DNA of 64,000 nt from Picocystis sp. L7 (GCA_020975725.1 QXJR01000003.1:1116001-1180000); one strand, 5' to 3'. Shown: positions 37,114 through 48,126, counted from the first letter of the stretch. Notes: a model not told the origin generated them from the sequence alone. Program-made: numbers and translations.

Positions 37114-38434
37114 GCGACCTTCGCGTTCCGTTTCCCCCCTTCTTCTGCGCGCGAGTAGGCACCTCTCTGGATCCCTGGGACCGGTTCTTGGCCTTCCGGA
37201 GGCGTCTCTTGTTCCTCTTTTCCGCGCACGTGCGTACGACCTGTCGTGGTGCAGGAGACTTCGCCACGTTCCTTTTGTCCACGAAGCTTCGGGAGGGCAT
37301 CCAGACGCCCCCCCTCCTACAGCCTGGCAGGGGGGCCAACCGTAGCGAAGGCCGCAGAGGAGAGATGGGGGTGGCAGGGAGACGCCTCGACGGGATCGGC
37401 CGGGGAGGATCCTTCCGGGGCGGCGGAATCCGTGCCGTACGGTCCGTCGATCGTGGAGGAAGCAGCTGGCATCGGTCACGACCGACGAGGCACGAGCCTC
37501 CTCTGCGGGGGATGGTTTCGTGCACGGTCCCAGGATTGCCTCGATACGGTGCATCCTGATTGGTCCATCCAGGTTTCGAAGGCTTGGGTCTTCCCCCTTC
37601 TCCCCGGTTCGGTCTCTTCAGTCCTTGTACTTCGAAGAGCTTCTCGGTCAAGGACAGAAGAGACCTCGATCAACCCATCGACGAACACCGTCGAACGAAG
37701 GTGGACGACGTGTCTCTCGGAAGAAGAGACGAGGGGGAAGCTGGCCTCGGAGCCAGCCGAGCGCGAACGGCTCGGTTCGCCAAACTGAACTCCACGCGTG
37801 TCTCCCAGTCGCTTGTCGTCGTCTCCCGAACGAGAAGGCAGCACTTGTCCTAGGCGATGGCCGACCATTCGCGTGCAACGTCGACCAACCGATGCACAAC
37901 CGCAACTTGTAGAACCGAAGACGCCACGACGAGTGCGAGGATCAGGTGCATGCGCATCCGCACCGTGTCGTATCTCTTTCGAGGGGCCATTCCGCAAGCG
38001 CAGACGTCGAAACGAAACACCGTCCTCGCCTCGCACCGACGCGCTCCAGCGCCTCCGAGGTTCACCTCGGCGAAAAAAAAGGGCCTCGTCCCCCTTCTAC
38101 CCGGGTTCCCGGGACGTGTGAACCCGGACCTCGTCCCTTTCGATTGGAGCTTCTCTTGGGACTGAACCAATGGGACCCGAACGTGTCCAGGAAGCTCGGC
38201 CTCGCACTCGACGTGTCGGAACGAAACGCGAAGGAGCACGGACCTCGCAGCGCGTGCACGAGGCGCACGAGCCGAAAGACCGGGCGTGGAAGGAAGGAGA
38301 GAAGAACTAGGAAGGATACCGTGGCATTCGTAGGACGTAGTGGGGGTGTGCGTGCGTCGGTCGGAAGCCGAGAGGCTCGTCTCGATAGTCACGTCGCACG
38401 GAACGAAAGGCGTGCGGAAGGAATCGCAAGCGCA
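37114..38434. other. G/C-rich divergent intergenic region
   Basis: About 1.3 kb with long open frames on several strands, as expected in such composition, none with a domain. On the minus strand 37990-37853 there is a 46-codon ATG frame with one strong hydrophobic helix (MHLILALVVASSVLQVAVVH); it could be a tiny membrane protein or chance. Promoters for both flanking genes must lie here. Confidence 0.4.
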
Positions 38435-39496
38435 ATGACTTCGCGCTGGACTTGCAATCGAGCACGCCTGGGAGGTTGGGGAGCACGTTTAGGGGTCCAT
38501 TCGTTTGCTAGATTGAGGGAGCGCGGAATGAAACGCTCGTCGGTGCCGTTCGAAAGTGAACGTCGAAATCGTCGAAGACACCTCCAACCGGGAAGGCGGA
38601 AGAGTGTCCTCGGCAGCGCCTCTCGCAGAGACGACATTCCCAAGGAAGAAACAGGCAACAAATGCCGCGATTTTGCGCCAGGAACGGAAGCTTTTGTCTC
38701 GAAAAGTTCGCGAAGCACCTCTCTGGGCATCGTCGGCAAGAGGGTATTGCTACTCTCGCTTAAGAACGACGATGGCTCGAATTGGATAGTATTCGTGCCA
38801 TGCTTCGGCCTTGCAGTGCTTTCGGAGGGGGATTTGGCGCCTTGCTTCATACAGAATGATGTCAATATGCCATGTGTGGATCATTTTAGCGCAGGTTTGG
38901 TACGAAGAGGGAAAGGCCATGGCAAGGAAACCGGCCATCAATCCAAGCTTACCTACGGGCACATCGTGGCAACTCATTCCACCACCACTGTCCTTGGGAT
39001 TGCAGGAATGAAAGCATACCTGCTTGAAGTTCCCAAGGCTGCTAGCTCTACAAACCCTCACGTCTTGGTCCGCATAGCAGCAACTGACGAGGTCTTCTGC
39101 TTGGCACAGAACGAATTCTGCCAGGACACCAGCGTCCCTGAGGAAGCGCTTCCTTGGTGGACCACTGCCCGTTCAACAACTAGAACAAGGAGGCTTGGGA
39201 TTGATGGGAAATGGGTGCTTGTGCTGCCAAGACAAGGTGCATTAGGAGCGGGGTCTGGATCAGAGGAATGCAGAGACGATGCTGACAATGGCTTTCTGCC
39301 AGTTTGGTCTCCCAAGACGTCGCTTATCTTCTTGGACATGGGAAACTTGGACGTCAATCAGCACACGCCTCTGCATCTCCTCTACACAGAATTCGAAGAC
39401 CTACCTTCTCCGAGGAGTGGTCCGCCTTTTTCCGATTGGTGGCGTGGCTTTGCATCCTGGGCAGGTCGCTTGTTCCCTCCGGCGGCGATGTCATGA
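38435..39496 (+). CDS. Hypothetical protein with plastid-type leader
   Basis: 353 residues from the ATG at 38435 (MTSRWTCNRARLGGWG); the frame is open to 37946 but the earlier part is Arg-rich and unstructured. The first 90 residues are basic and Ser-rich. A folded part follows with regular beta-like segments: GKRVLLLSLKNDDGSNWIVF, CFGLAVLSEGDLAPCFIQND, GMKAYLLEVPKAA and GKWVLVLPRQGALG. Repetition of the pattern G-hyphobic-K/R-V-LL-hyphobic suggests two or three related beta units. I do not recognise the family. It ends close to the SFT2 gene on the same strand (276 bp). Confidence 0.6.
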   Translation: MTSRWTCNRARLGGWGARLGVHSFARLRERGMKRSSVPFESERRNRRRHLQPGRRKSVLGSASRRDDIPKEETGNKCRDFAPGTEAFVSKSSRSTSLGIVGKRVLLLSLKNDDGSNWIVFVPCFGLAVLSEGDLAPCFIQNDVNMPCVDHFSAGLVRRGKGHGKETGHQSKLTYGHIVATHSTTTVLGIAGMKAYLLEVPKAASSTNPHVLVRIAATDEVFCLAQNEFCQDTSVPEEALPWWTTARSTTRTRRLGIDGKWVLVLPRQGALGAGSGSEECRDDADNGFLPVWSPKTSLIFLDMGNLDVNQHTPLHLLYTEFEDLPSPRSGPPFSDWWRGFASWAGRLFPPAAMS

Positions 39497-39772
39497 CCCA
39501 CCCCAGGCGTCGTCCCATGCCACTGGCTCGGTTTCTGCACGTCCACTTCCACCATTGTATCCGGGTAATCAGCATGTGTCTCCTGCCATTCGTTGCACAT
39601 CCTGCCCTACATTCCACAGGTTGTGTCCTGTGGTCTCCCGCTCCAGCCCTCCAAGCTTCCCCAATGAGGGTGCTGAGGGTTCCCCCAGTTGACCTCGGAC
39701 AATCCCTCGGAAACGCCGAAGGACAGAAACGCATCGCATCCAACGCGACGCGAAGGCGCCAAACCTGCAGCG

Positions 39773-40543
39773 ATGGAGGCGCTGCAGCGCCTCTTCGGAG
39801 GTGGATCCGAGGAAAAAGAAGACGAGGCGAACGTGCTGCTGGAGTGGAACGAGTATGCGCAGGAGCAAGACATCGAGGCCGGAGAACACGCGCCGTTCTA
39901 CCAAGGGGCCGCGTCCAAGTTCTCGGAGTCCTTCGGGCAAATGTCCGCAGCAGCATCTAGCTCTGCTAGGAACCTCAGCGATTCGGCACAAAGGTGCGTC
40001 CCAGGATTGCGCTGTCAAGCGTTGACACGGCAGTTTGAAGGACACGGCTGACCGAGAGCTCGCGCCCAATCCTGACCCCGACCTCGATACAGTTTACCTT
40101 CCTCCCAGCAGTTCATGCAGTTCGGAGGACTGCTGTTGGCAGGTAGCATATTCCTCCTAGTGTCGTTCTTCGTAGGACTACCGCTCATCATTCTTTCCCC
40201 GTCGAAGTTCGCCATCAGCTTCACGGTCGGCTGTCTGCTTGTGATGGGAGCTTTTGCGGCCCTAAGAGGCTGGAAACAACAAATGGAGCACTTGATATCA
40301 CCTGAGCGTAGATATTTTACGCTCACTTACGTAGGAAGCATGATAGCCACCCTCTATTCCTCTCTGGTCTTGCACAGTTATATTTTCTCTATCCTTTGCT
40401 CTCTGGTCCAGATCCTATCCTTGGTCTACTATGTTGCGAGTTACTTTCCTGGTGGTGCAGCAGGGATGCAGTTCTTCGGATCGCTGGCAAAGAAGGGTTG
40501 CATGAGTTGCTTTGAAGGTATTAAAGGGATGGTACTCAAATGA
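39773..40543 (+). CDS. SFT2-like vesicle transport membrane protein; two exons
   Basis: Exon 1 is 39773-39993 and exon 2 is most simply 40093-40543, with a 99-bp intron (GTGCGT...GATACAG, phase 2). The joined product is about 223 residues: a soluble N-terminus (MEALQRLFGGGSEEKEDEAN...SSSARNLSDSAQ), then four membrane helices typical of SFT2/SFT2D (LLLAGSIFLLVSFFVGLPLI, FAISFTVGCLLVMGAFAAL, YVGSMIATLYSSLVLHSYIF, ILCSLVQILSLVYYVASYFP). It ends in a Cys-containing tail. The family acts in endosome-to-Golgi retrograde vesicle fusion. The acceptor at 40092 keeps the frame; the nearer CCAG at 40108 would not. The exact acceptor needs cDNA. Confidence 0.82.
39994..40092 (+). other. Intron in the SFT2-like gene
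   Basis: Starts GTGCGTCC, the same donor type as the clpR intron; ends GATACAG. Phase 2. Inferred from continuity of the SFT2 fold; the acceptor choice is based on frame alone. Confidence 0.65.
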
Positions 40544-41427
40544 TGCCTGAAGAACCGAATGATGCTCTCAGGCGACCCGGTATCCACGTTAGGCTACGAC
40601 GTCACAACGCACACTCGCCATTGGAATGGGTTCTTGGTGTACACATGCAGCCAGAGGGATTTTCCAGCAGCTGGTTGGCTGTCTTTGTTTTCCCAGGACT
40701 GGATATGGTCCTTGTGTGGGACTGCAATCGAACGGATCGGAATGCTCACCGTAGCCGTTGCCTCTAGCAGTTTCTGTCGAAGAAGTCCACCCATTTCATC
40801 GCAGCAATCATGACCACGTAATCAAACCGGAAGAATGCACCATGCCTTTTCTGATTGTAATTTCAGGTATGAATTCAATGTTAGGGGCCTGGTGCATAGA
40901 TTTTGTCTCTGCATGTGTATGCACGTCCCTGATCAACGCTCTTGAATCTACTTGCTCGTGGGCGATATGCCTTCAATCAGCAACCCATATATCTTCTGCT
41001 GTGGAGGCTCAAGTGCAGGCGCTTGTGTCGGATGTGCTGAGTGGAGCTTTGGGATGCTCGATTGTCATCAAAGAATCCTCTCCAGCATCTCGAGCGCCAC
41101 AGTCGTTCCAGCCACTGCTGAAGCCTCGTGAATCTCTGCAGCCTTGGCAATCTTCGAGATGGTTCCCGTTGATCGAAAGACGGAAATTCCGAAGTCGAGC
41201 ATCTACTTCGTTTTTGGAATGCAGCAAAGGTTTGCTTTTCCAGTGGCCGTTTGCCCTCCAAGCCTTTCCATATTGGCTTCTTCCCCGCCTGCCAACCGAA
41301 GGGGTGTGCCCCCCCCCCTCTTCCGTCCATCCTCCTCCTGGAGAAGAAACTCCCAGGGTGTGGACCCATCCACCACGGGGTGTCGGTTGGAGGCGATCGG
41401 GAAAGGTGTGGAGGAACGTGGCCGACG
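40544..41427. other. Intergenic region upstream of the branching enzyme
   Basis: About 880 bp. No supported gene. A run of ten C (CCCCCCCCCC) followed by TCTTCC lies near 41311-41326, and G/C-rich sequence from there to 41427 is probably the core promoter or 5' leader. Confidence 0.5.
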
Positions 41428-43551
41428 ATGGCGATGCGCGCGCGTTTCGCGACTTCGATGGACGTCTTCCGCGTGGATCCGCAGCTGGAACGGTACCAGA
41501 AGCACCTGCAGCATCGATGGAAGGCCTACGAAGACGCCAAGACGCGCCTGGCCAAGGACTTCGGCGGGATGGACGCGTTCTCGCGCGGATTCGACACCTA
41601 TGGATTCACGCGAGAACGTGGATGCGTTGTCTACCGAGAGTGGTGTCCCAGCGCCAAGGCCGTGCAGCTGATTGGAGACTTCAATGGATGGAACGCGTCC
41701 TGGTGCGAACGGAAGGAATTCGGCGTGTGGGAACTCAAGCTCGCCGACGGAGCCGACGGCCGACGAGCCATTCCACACGCCTCACGCGTCAAAGTGCGCG
41801 TGCAGAAGCCAGACGGTGCATGGGTGGATCGGATTCCAGCTTGGATCGCATGGGCGACCGTGGAACAAGGAAAGATGGGTGCCAAGTATGACGGTGTGGT
41901 GTGGGATCCGCCGGACGATCAGAGGTACCGCTGGCAACACAGCAGGCCGAAGAAGCATCGTTCGCCTCGAATTTATGAGTCTCATGTTGGCATGTCGAGC
42001 CAAGAGCCCAAAGTAGCCACCTACCGAGAGTATGCTGAACAGGTTCTGCCAAGGGTAAAAGCTTTGGGGTACAATACTATCCAGCTCATGGCCATCATGG
42101 AACATGCATACTACGCTTCCTTCGGGTACCATGTGACGAACCCGTTCGCTGTGAGCTCGCGATCAGGCACACCTGAGGACCTCAAGTATCTCGTGGACAC
42201 AGCCCATGGTATGGGGATAAGCGTGCTCATGGATGTCGTGCACAGTCATGCATCGAGAAATACTGATGATGGGATCGCTGGCTTCGATTTTGGGCAGAAA
42301 GAGGAAGACAACTACTTCCTGCTTGGGGAGCAAGGGTATCACTCACTATGGGATAGCAAGCTTTACAACTTTGGCAACTGGGAAGTTCGAAGGTACCTAC
42401 TCTCCAATCTCAGGTGGTGGATGGAAGAGTACCAGTTCGATGGCTTCAGGTTTGATGGAATTACAAGCATGCTGTACCACCACCACGGGATCAACGTGGG
42501 ATTCTCTGGTAATTACGAGGAGTACTTTGGAATGAACACCAATTTGGATGCTTGTGTCTACTTAATGTTGGCCAATGACATGTTGCACAACCTTTACCCA
42601 GACTGTACCACCATTGCTGAGGATGTGTCCGGAATGCCAACCTTGTGCCGCCCTGTTCACGAAGGTGGACTGGGATTTGATTATCGACTTGCGATGGCTA
42701 TTCCTGACAAATGGATTCAACTTCTCAAACACGTGCGCGACGAGAATTGGAGTATGTTAGATATTGTTACGACACTTTGCAATCGTAGGTACACCGAAAA
42801 GTGCATTGCCTATGCAGAAAGCCACGATCAAGCGCTTGTCGGGGACAAGACAATGGCCATGTGGCTCATGGATGCTGAAATGTATACAGGGATGTCTGTC
42901 TTTAATGAAGCCTCACCAGTCGTGGACCGAGGATTGAGTTTACACAAGATGATACGGATGGTAACCATGGCATTCGGGGGTGATGGATACCTCACTTTCA
43001 TGGGGAATGAATTTGGTCACCCAGAGTGGATAGACTTTCCAAGAGAAGGAAACGGCTGGAGCCACCAGCATGCTCGCCGCCAGTACAACTTGGTGGATGA
43101 TCCGAACCTGCGCTATAAGTTTCTGAACGGTTGGGACCGGGCAATGCAAGAACTTGAAGATCGATATGGATTTTTGAGCTCTTCCCATCAAATAATATCC
43201 TCCCATGACGAGAAAGACAAAGTCATCATCGGGGAAAGGGGCGAACTCTTGTTTGTCTTTAACTTTCATATTAGCAACTCTTACATGGATTATAAAGTGG
43301 GAGTGGGTGAGCCAGGAAAGTGGCGTTTGGTCCTGGACAGTGATGCATGGGATTTTGGTGGACATGGACGCATTCCACATGATTGTGACTACTTTACTCA
43401 GCCTGAGGGTGTGCCTGGAAAGGCAGAGACGAACTTCAATGACAGACCTTGCTCTCTCACCCTCCCTCTTGCAACTCGAAGCGTGCAAGTGTACGCTAGG
43501 GTTCCTGAGGAGAATGCTAGTGTGGAACCAGCGGTTGGCCCAGAGCCATGA
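41428..43551 (+). CDS. 1,4-alpha-glucan branching enzyme (eukaryotic GBE/SBE type)
   Basis: A 707-residue GH13 enzyme that makes alpha-1,6 branches in storage glucan. Order: helical N-terminus and CBM48 (VQLIGDFNGWN, about 79-89), then the barrel. Region I is MDVVHSH (268-274). Region II is DGFRFDGITS with nucleophile Asp343. Region III is IAEDVSG with acid Glu398. Region IV is AESHDQ with His466-Asp467. All catalytic residues are intact, unlike the isoamylase homologue at 5935. It has the eukaryotic subtype features (GFDYRLAMAIPDKWI and FMGNEFGHPEWIDFPR). The N-terminus (MAMRARFATSMDVFRVDPQL) is short with no clear plastid leader, which fits cytosolic starch. The ATG at 41428 is preferred over the longer Pro-rich frame from 41251. 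Confidence 0.95.
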   Translation: MAMRARFATSMDVFRVDPQLERYQKHLQHRWKAYEDAKTRLAKDFGGMDAFSRGFDTYGFTRERGCVVYREWCPSAKAVQLIGDFNGWNASWCERKEFGVWELKLADGADGRRAIPHASRVKVRVQKPDGAWVDRIPAWIAWATVEQGKMGAKYDGVVWDPPDDQRYRWQHSRPKKHRSPRIYESHVGMSSQEPKVATYREYAEQVLPRVKALGYNTIQLMAIMEHAYYASFGYHVTNPFAVSSRSGTPEDLKYLVDTAHGMGISVLMDVVHSHASRNTDDGIAGFDFGQKEEDNYFLLGEQGYHSLWDSKLYNFGNWEVRRYLLSNLRWWMEEYQFDGFRFDGITSMLYHHHGINVGFSGNYEEYFGMNTNLDACVYLMLANDMLHNLYPDCTTIAEDVSGMPTLCRPVHEGGLGFDYRLAMAIPDKWIQLLKHVRDENWSMLDIVTTLCNRRYTEKCIAYAESHDQALVGDKTMAMWLMDAEMYTGMSVFNEASPVVDRGLSLHKMIRMVTMAFGGDGYLTFMGNEFGHPEWIDFPREGNGWSHQHARRQYNLVDDPNLRYKFLNGWDRAMQELEDRYGFLSSSHQIISSHDEKDKVIIGERGELLFVFNFHISNSYMDYKVGVGEPGKWRLVLDSDAWDFGGHGRIPHDCDYFTQPEGVPGKAETNFNDRPCSLTLPLATRSVQVYARVPEENASVEPAVGPEP

Positions 43552-45048
43552 CCCTGAAATCGCCCTAGATCCTAGAGATGGATGGTATTTCCTGCTTTGG
43601 CCTTCAGCATACCTCCAGTTCACTCTTCGCGTAAAACGCTTGTGAATGTTGCATGATGCATGTCCTCCCTTTGCAAAACAAAATGAACTCCCTGCATGTC
43701 AGGTCAACTTAAACTATTCGCTGCTCCTTGTATTTGCCTGTTTGCCCTTTCACTTGGTAGCTGAGAAGCACCAAGAAAATTCAGTTTTCTTGGCAAGCAT
43801 CCACGAGCCGCTCCAAGTAGGAGATCAGAAGCTTGGCCCACTATCAAACCGGTTTGTATGAGCAAGAGTGAGGCGCAAAAAATGCAATTTTTCCGAATCC
43901 CTCAACCTAGGGTGTCGGCGATGCTTTACGTAATGTTTGAGGATGTATGTAGTCCCAAAGATGAAGCAAGTCTCCAAACAACGCATGGTCCATCCAAATA
44001 TTGGAAGCGATTGGCGGAAGGGACGCCCAATGAGATTATGGTATGGTTTCCCATTCGACAACTTGCGCCTGCTCGGTTGCAAGCTCACTCTAGCAATCAA
44101 GATAACGTGCTTGCATTCTATTGACACGATTGCCTCACAAGCATGAATACTCATGAACCATACTTTTATTTTCCCCGACTAGATAAAGGAGTATCCTTAT
44201 GCCTGCGTTATGGGCTTTGGCTAGTTGTAGCCAATGCATGACCAACATCAATCCCACGGATAAGAATTTCAAAGTACGAAGCCCGTAGTTTGCTCAACAA
44301 TTGGGATGTCCACGATAGGCCTCTTCTTCATACACGTGTATTGTTTACCAACCATCTCAATTTTTTGAAGCCATGGCCCAGTTGCTACGCAAGCTCTCCG
44401 TATGCCGTTAACCTTATCTATGTAGCTCGCCTTCGCCTGCCTCACTGTGCTTGGCCGTGGCATGGATGTATCGGCCACGTGTGAGAATTGGGCTTTGTTA
44501 AATCTGCTAGTCAAGAGTAAAACGTAGACCTTCATCCATAGGGATTTCTTCTCTCTTGCGAACCATGCAGAGTTTGTGCATTGCCACGATCGCTCCGAAC
44601 GAGACGGTTCTAGTTGCCCCGATCCCACGGCTGTACGATTCGGAATTGGATCCTTGATGTGGATGTTGGTGCGCATACGTGTACACTCTCCAAGCCACCA
44701 ATCAGGACACTCCCACCACCACTTTCGACCTCCCTCGGTGCCATCCGTCGGGCCTGTCTTGGGTTCAGATCGATCCGTTTGAAAGGGAACCCCATCCGTT
44801 GACCGAGGACACAGTAGGAACATTCCTGGGTGGTTCGGTGGCGCCTTGTGAACCCAAGTTCGCCAACCCGTACGTGCTCACCATCACTCGTGCTTGTTGG
44901 ACGCACTTCCGAGGTGCTTGGACGCAGAGAGGAGGCACAAAAGAGGGACGAGGAGGAGCGAAGGAATCGGTGGGAATCCAGACAGGCATCCTCGTGATCG
45001 ACGGGAAGATCGAAGGAATAGACTCGATTCGGCTGACGTCCACGCCAG
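43552..45048. other. Intergenic region, no gene seen
   Basis: About 1.5 kb. The left kilobase is AT-rich with only short frames. Near 44760-44800 lie GATCGATCC, GTTTGAAAGGGAACC and CCGTTGACCGAGG words, related to boxes at 27040 and 31230 and probably the promoter of the VDE-like gene. Confidence 0.5.
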
Positions 45049-46242
45049 ATGTGGACGGCGCAGCAGGTGCGTGTGAAGGTGGGACGAAAGGTCGCGTGTC
45101 GCAGTGCCTCGAATAACGAACGCGATGGCAGGAGTTCCACGCGGGCGAAGGATCCGTCCATGGATAGGTCGATGATAAAGGATATGGAGAACAGGTGGGC
45201 TCAGCGTAGCCTGCAGTGCCTGTTCGGATTTGCGTCAGCGGTTCTCCTCCAGCTGGGGACGTCGCCTCAGTCTGCTGTTGCAGAAGACGAACTAGCGGAT
45301 GCAATATCTTCCGGTAGATCTTCAGTGGACGCGCAGTGCTTTGCCAACGAATGTAGGCCCCAACTGGAAGCATGCTTCTCGGACAAAAGATGCATCAAAG
45401 GGGCCGTCTGCACCGCCAAGTGTGCAGGAGACACACTTTGTGTGCAGGGTTGCTTCGGTAAGTATGGAGACAGGTTGCTTGATGATTTCTTCCAGTGCAC
45501 CTTGCAAGATAAGAAGTGCTTAAAATTTGATCTGGGAGGGAGGGTCATCACGGCAGGACCAGATTCGCTTGAAGCTGCCCCCGTCCCACCCGCACCGATT
45601 GTGCAAGGCTTCGATCCGTCGTCGTTGGAGGGACGCTGGTACAAGGTACTTGGTTGGAACCCATTGTATGATTGCTTTGACTGCCAACAAAACACATTCA
45701 ATAAGATGGCAGATCGTGACAAGCTGGGGGTGGAAGTGTTTTTCCAAATTGCCATACCTGACAACGCAAAGAATGCGACCAGTGTCGACTATAAAACTAA
45801 GGAAACAACAGAGGAGTTGGTGTTTGACCCAGTAGGATCACCAAGAACGGCCAGTACACAGGGCGAGCTGTTTGGGATCTCGTTTTGGGAGAACTGGTAT
45901 GTGATTGGGGAAAATAAGGAAGACGAGCCAGAGTACAAGTTCATTTATTATAATGGCCACACGATTCAGAATTCTTACGAAGGAGCGTTCGTATACGCAA
46001 GGACACCAACTGTGCCAGATGGCATCCTAAAGTCTTTCTATACCAAGGCAGCGGAAGCTGGAATGGACCCTTCCACATTCTGTAGGATTCGGAATCAGTG
46101 TTTTGCTTCCGGCAAAAAAGACTTTATTGCAAGGTCAACGGGTGTTTTTGAAGACATCCAGGATCTGCTGGAAGACCCCAAAACTAGAGGTAGGTGGCTG
46201 ATAAGCCAGCAGGAAAAGATCGGTTGTTTGAATATACCATGA
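45049..46242 (+). CDS. Violaxanthin de-epoxidase-related lipocalin, thylakoid lumen-type
   Basis: 397 residues. A basic leader (about 1-50) is followed by a hydrophobic stretch ending in an AxA-type site (LLQLGTSPQSAVA, about 66-78), the layout of lumenal precursors. Next is a Cys-rich domain (97-157, with CFANECRPQLEACF and CTAKCAGDTLCVQGCF) and a lipocalin barrel from about 186 (GRWYKVLGWNPLYDCFDCQ, YEGAFVYARTPTVPD). This is the VDE family architecture. The Glu-rich C-terminal domain of true VDE is absent; the protein ends KIGCLNIP. It therefore fits the VDE-related group, and de-epoxidase activity is not assured. An internal GTGCGT near 45067 could be a donor, but the reading frame is open throughout, so no intron is modelled. 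Confidence 0.85.
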   Translation: MWTAQQVRVKVGRKVACRSASNNERDGRSSTRAKDPSMDRSMIKDMENRWAQRSLQCLFGFASAVLLQLGTSPQSAVAEDELADAISSGRSSVDAQCFANECRPQLEACFSDKRCIKGAVCTAKCAGDTLCVQGCFGKYGDRLLDDFFQCTLQDKKCLKFDLGGRVITAGPDSLEAAPVPPAPIVQGFDPSSLEGRWYKVLGWNPLYDCFDCQQNTFNKMADRDKLGVEVFFQIAIPDNAKNATSVDYKTKETTEELVFDPVGSPRTASTQGELFGISFWENWYVIGENKEDEPEYKFIYYNGHTIQNSYEGAFVYARTPTVPDGILKSFYTKAAEAGMDPSTFCRIRNQCFASGKKDFIARSTGVFEDIQDLLEDPKTRGRWLISQQEKIGCLNIP

Positions 46243-46274
46243 ACCAAATAAGGGAAGGGGCCCATTGCTCCTTG

Positions 46275-47372
46275 TTAATTGGTCTGTAATTCTTTATTAC
46301 TGTCGAGATTTCTCAGCCTCTCAAATATCACCTGTGGGTCTTTCACCCAGCCTCCTTCGAGTGGATCCGAAAGGAAAGCAGGCGAGGTCTTTCCCAAACT
46401 CATCTTCCCATCAACGATCTCATGCTCCACTTCATCCAATGTCTTTCTGAATTCTTCGGCAAACTTGTTGCCAAAATTGATGATAGCCAGTGCAGTGTAC
46501 AGGGGCCTGCCAATGTTCCCACCTATGTCCGCCCAATGGATGACCACGAGGCGTGTCCTGTTTTCAGCGATCTCTTCTGCTTTCACTGCATATAGGAACG
46601 GTACTCGGAACACCCTTTCACTTCCCAACCATTTGTTGTCGACCAATGATTGGTTAGGGAGGGATGGGTGTTCGACGGATTTGGAGACCAACATCATCTT
46701 TTCCTTGTCCACGAAGTCAAGCGTGACATAATCTCGCGGAGCCAAGGTTTGGAAAACCCCGAACGCCAAAGGATCATAGGTGTGGATCGCTTGCAGCCAC
46801 TCATACTTGCTTGTCTCGAACGTTTCCACGGAACGAAGGCTGGTGGTGTACGGATCGACCACACTGGTGTAGTTGAGCTTCACGTACAGATCCATCACGT
46901 GATCCGCGGGCAGGTCGTACTCGATGGTGTGTTTGATGGCGACTTGGTCTGTATTGTGTACTGGTCTTGTGTACGCTTTCACGCCTTCATTTGTTGTCCT
47001 CAGCACCCAGGCATCGTCGTCTCGGCATAACGCCTCGGCGTTTTCTTGGGCTTGAACGGCATACTCCTCCACCCGGTTCCGATCGCTCCGTTCGATCACG
47101 AGAGACGGCAGGAGCCGTATGCAATCTTCGTCTCCACCATCCACGTACGGACACCTCTTCCTACGCAGCTTCTTCTCGCTTCCTGTGCCGAGCTCCAGGA
47201 ACCCTTCTGGTTCGAATCCTTGCACGAGCGGCACCTGCAGCGGCGCATACCGCGCGGCGAACCGCGCGACTTCTCCCAGGACTTCCAGTGGCTCTGCACG
47301 GACCCTCACGTCCCTCGTTCGGACCCCTCGGCCTCGTCCACGCGTCGTCGCGTCCGTGCGAAGCGCTTGCAT
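46275..47372 (-). CDS. START-domain lipid-binding protein
   Basis: 365 residues from the ATG at 47372 (MQALRTDATTRGRGRG); the frame also contains an ATG at 47435. After an Arg-rich start and a linker, the START domain spans about 130-320: DDAWVLRTTNEGVKAYTRPV, TIEYDLPADHVMDLYV, PLAFGVFQTLAPRDYVTLDF and RTRLVVIHWADIGGNIGRPL. It ends with an amphipathic helix (FGNKFAEEFRKTLDEVEHEI). This domain carries a lipid or sterol in a hydrophobic tunnel; the ligand is unknown. It is divergent from the P450 gene. Confidence 0.85.
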   Translation of the reverse strand: MQALRTDATTRGRGRGVRTRDVRVRAEPLEVLGEVARFAARYAPLQVPLVQGFEPEGFLELGTGSEKKLRRKRCPYVDGGDEDCIRLLPSLVIERSDRNRVEEYAVQAQENAEALCRDDDAWVLRTTNEGVKAYTRPVHNTDQVAIKHTIEYDLPADHVMDLYVKLNYTSVVDPYTTSLRSVETFETSKYEWLQAIHTYDPLAFGVFQTLAPRDYVTLDFVDKEKMMLVSKSVEHPSLPNQSLVDNKWLGSERVFRVPFLYAVKAEEIAENRTRLVVIHWADIGGNIGRPLYTALAIINFGNKFAEEFRKTLDEVEHEIVDGKMSLGKTSPAFLSDPLEGGWVKDPQVIFERLRNLDSNKELQTN

Positions 47373-48126
47373 CGCGCCACTCGAGGTTCCTCTTTCCTGG
47401 ACCTCTCTGAGCCACACGTTGGGGACCTGATCCAAGGGATGGTGTTAACCCGTGGCTTAACCTCGAGGCTGGGAGGGGGAGTGGGGACAGGAGATGGATC
47501 CATGGCGGTGGAGAGGGGGAGCTGGTCGCGCCGTTCCAGGCGTTGGACGAAGGAACGGGAGCGGTGGATCGGATCCGAGGTGGCACGTGGATGGAAAGCG
47601 ATTCGTGAGGATGCGAGGAAGGGCGTCAGGCGACCTGGCGTCGATCCTCCAGGCCGACCTCGACTCATCGGTTGGACGTGATGCACCCTTTTCGTCCCAT
47701 GCGACGGTGGCTTCTTCGACGTCCCACGAGCCTGCCACGCCTCGCCAAGCCATGGCACGTGTCTTCCATTCCACACCCACCACCGAGACGGTTTGCCCAC
47801 CTGGGTGGTGGAGGTTCGTTGTCGGTTTCCCCCCCCCCTGCCTCCCCCGAAGCCATCCTCACAGAGATCTCGATATCTCTTCCCTAGATCTCGATCTCTC
47901 GTCCCATGGGTCCATGGGGTCCGCCTCGTCGTATCCCCGAAACGTGCGCCGATTGGTCCTCCCCATCCCTTCCACCAATGGGCACGTCCCCAACCCCCAT
48001 CGAAACCATTTCCCGAGAACTCGATCAAAATGGGAAAGATCGCGATGGGGGAGGAAAAGGTATCGATCGGTTCGGATCTCGGAGGCACGAGGCGCGCGTG
48101 TCCGAGGCGCGCGCTCCTCAGAAACG
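47373..48126. promoter_or_regulatory. Bidirectional promoter region, START / P450 genes
   Basis: About 750 bp without a gene. Signals: GTTAACCCGTG at 47444-47454 (identical word at 56351-56361), GGCTTAACCTCGAGG just after it, GAGATCTCGATATCTCT at 47864-47880, TAGATCTCGATCTC at about 47885-47898, and TATCGATCGG near 48061. The palindromic elements recur ahead of several other genes. Confidence 0.6.

Noticed and set aside
37853-37990. 46-codon minus-strand membrane-helix frame
   Set aside because: One hydrophobic helix in G/C-rich DNA can arise by chance; no neighbour or motif supports it.
45067-45200. Intron in the VDE-like leader starting GTGCGT
   Set aside because: The frame is open throughout and gives a sensible leader; no in-phase acceptor is clearly better.
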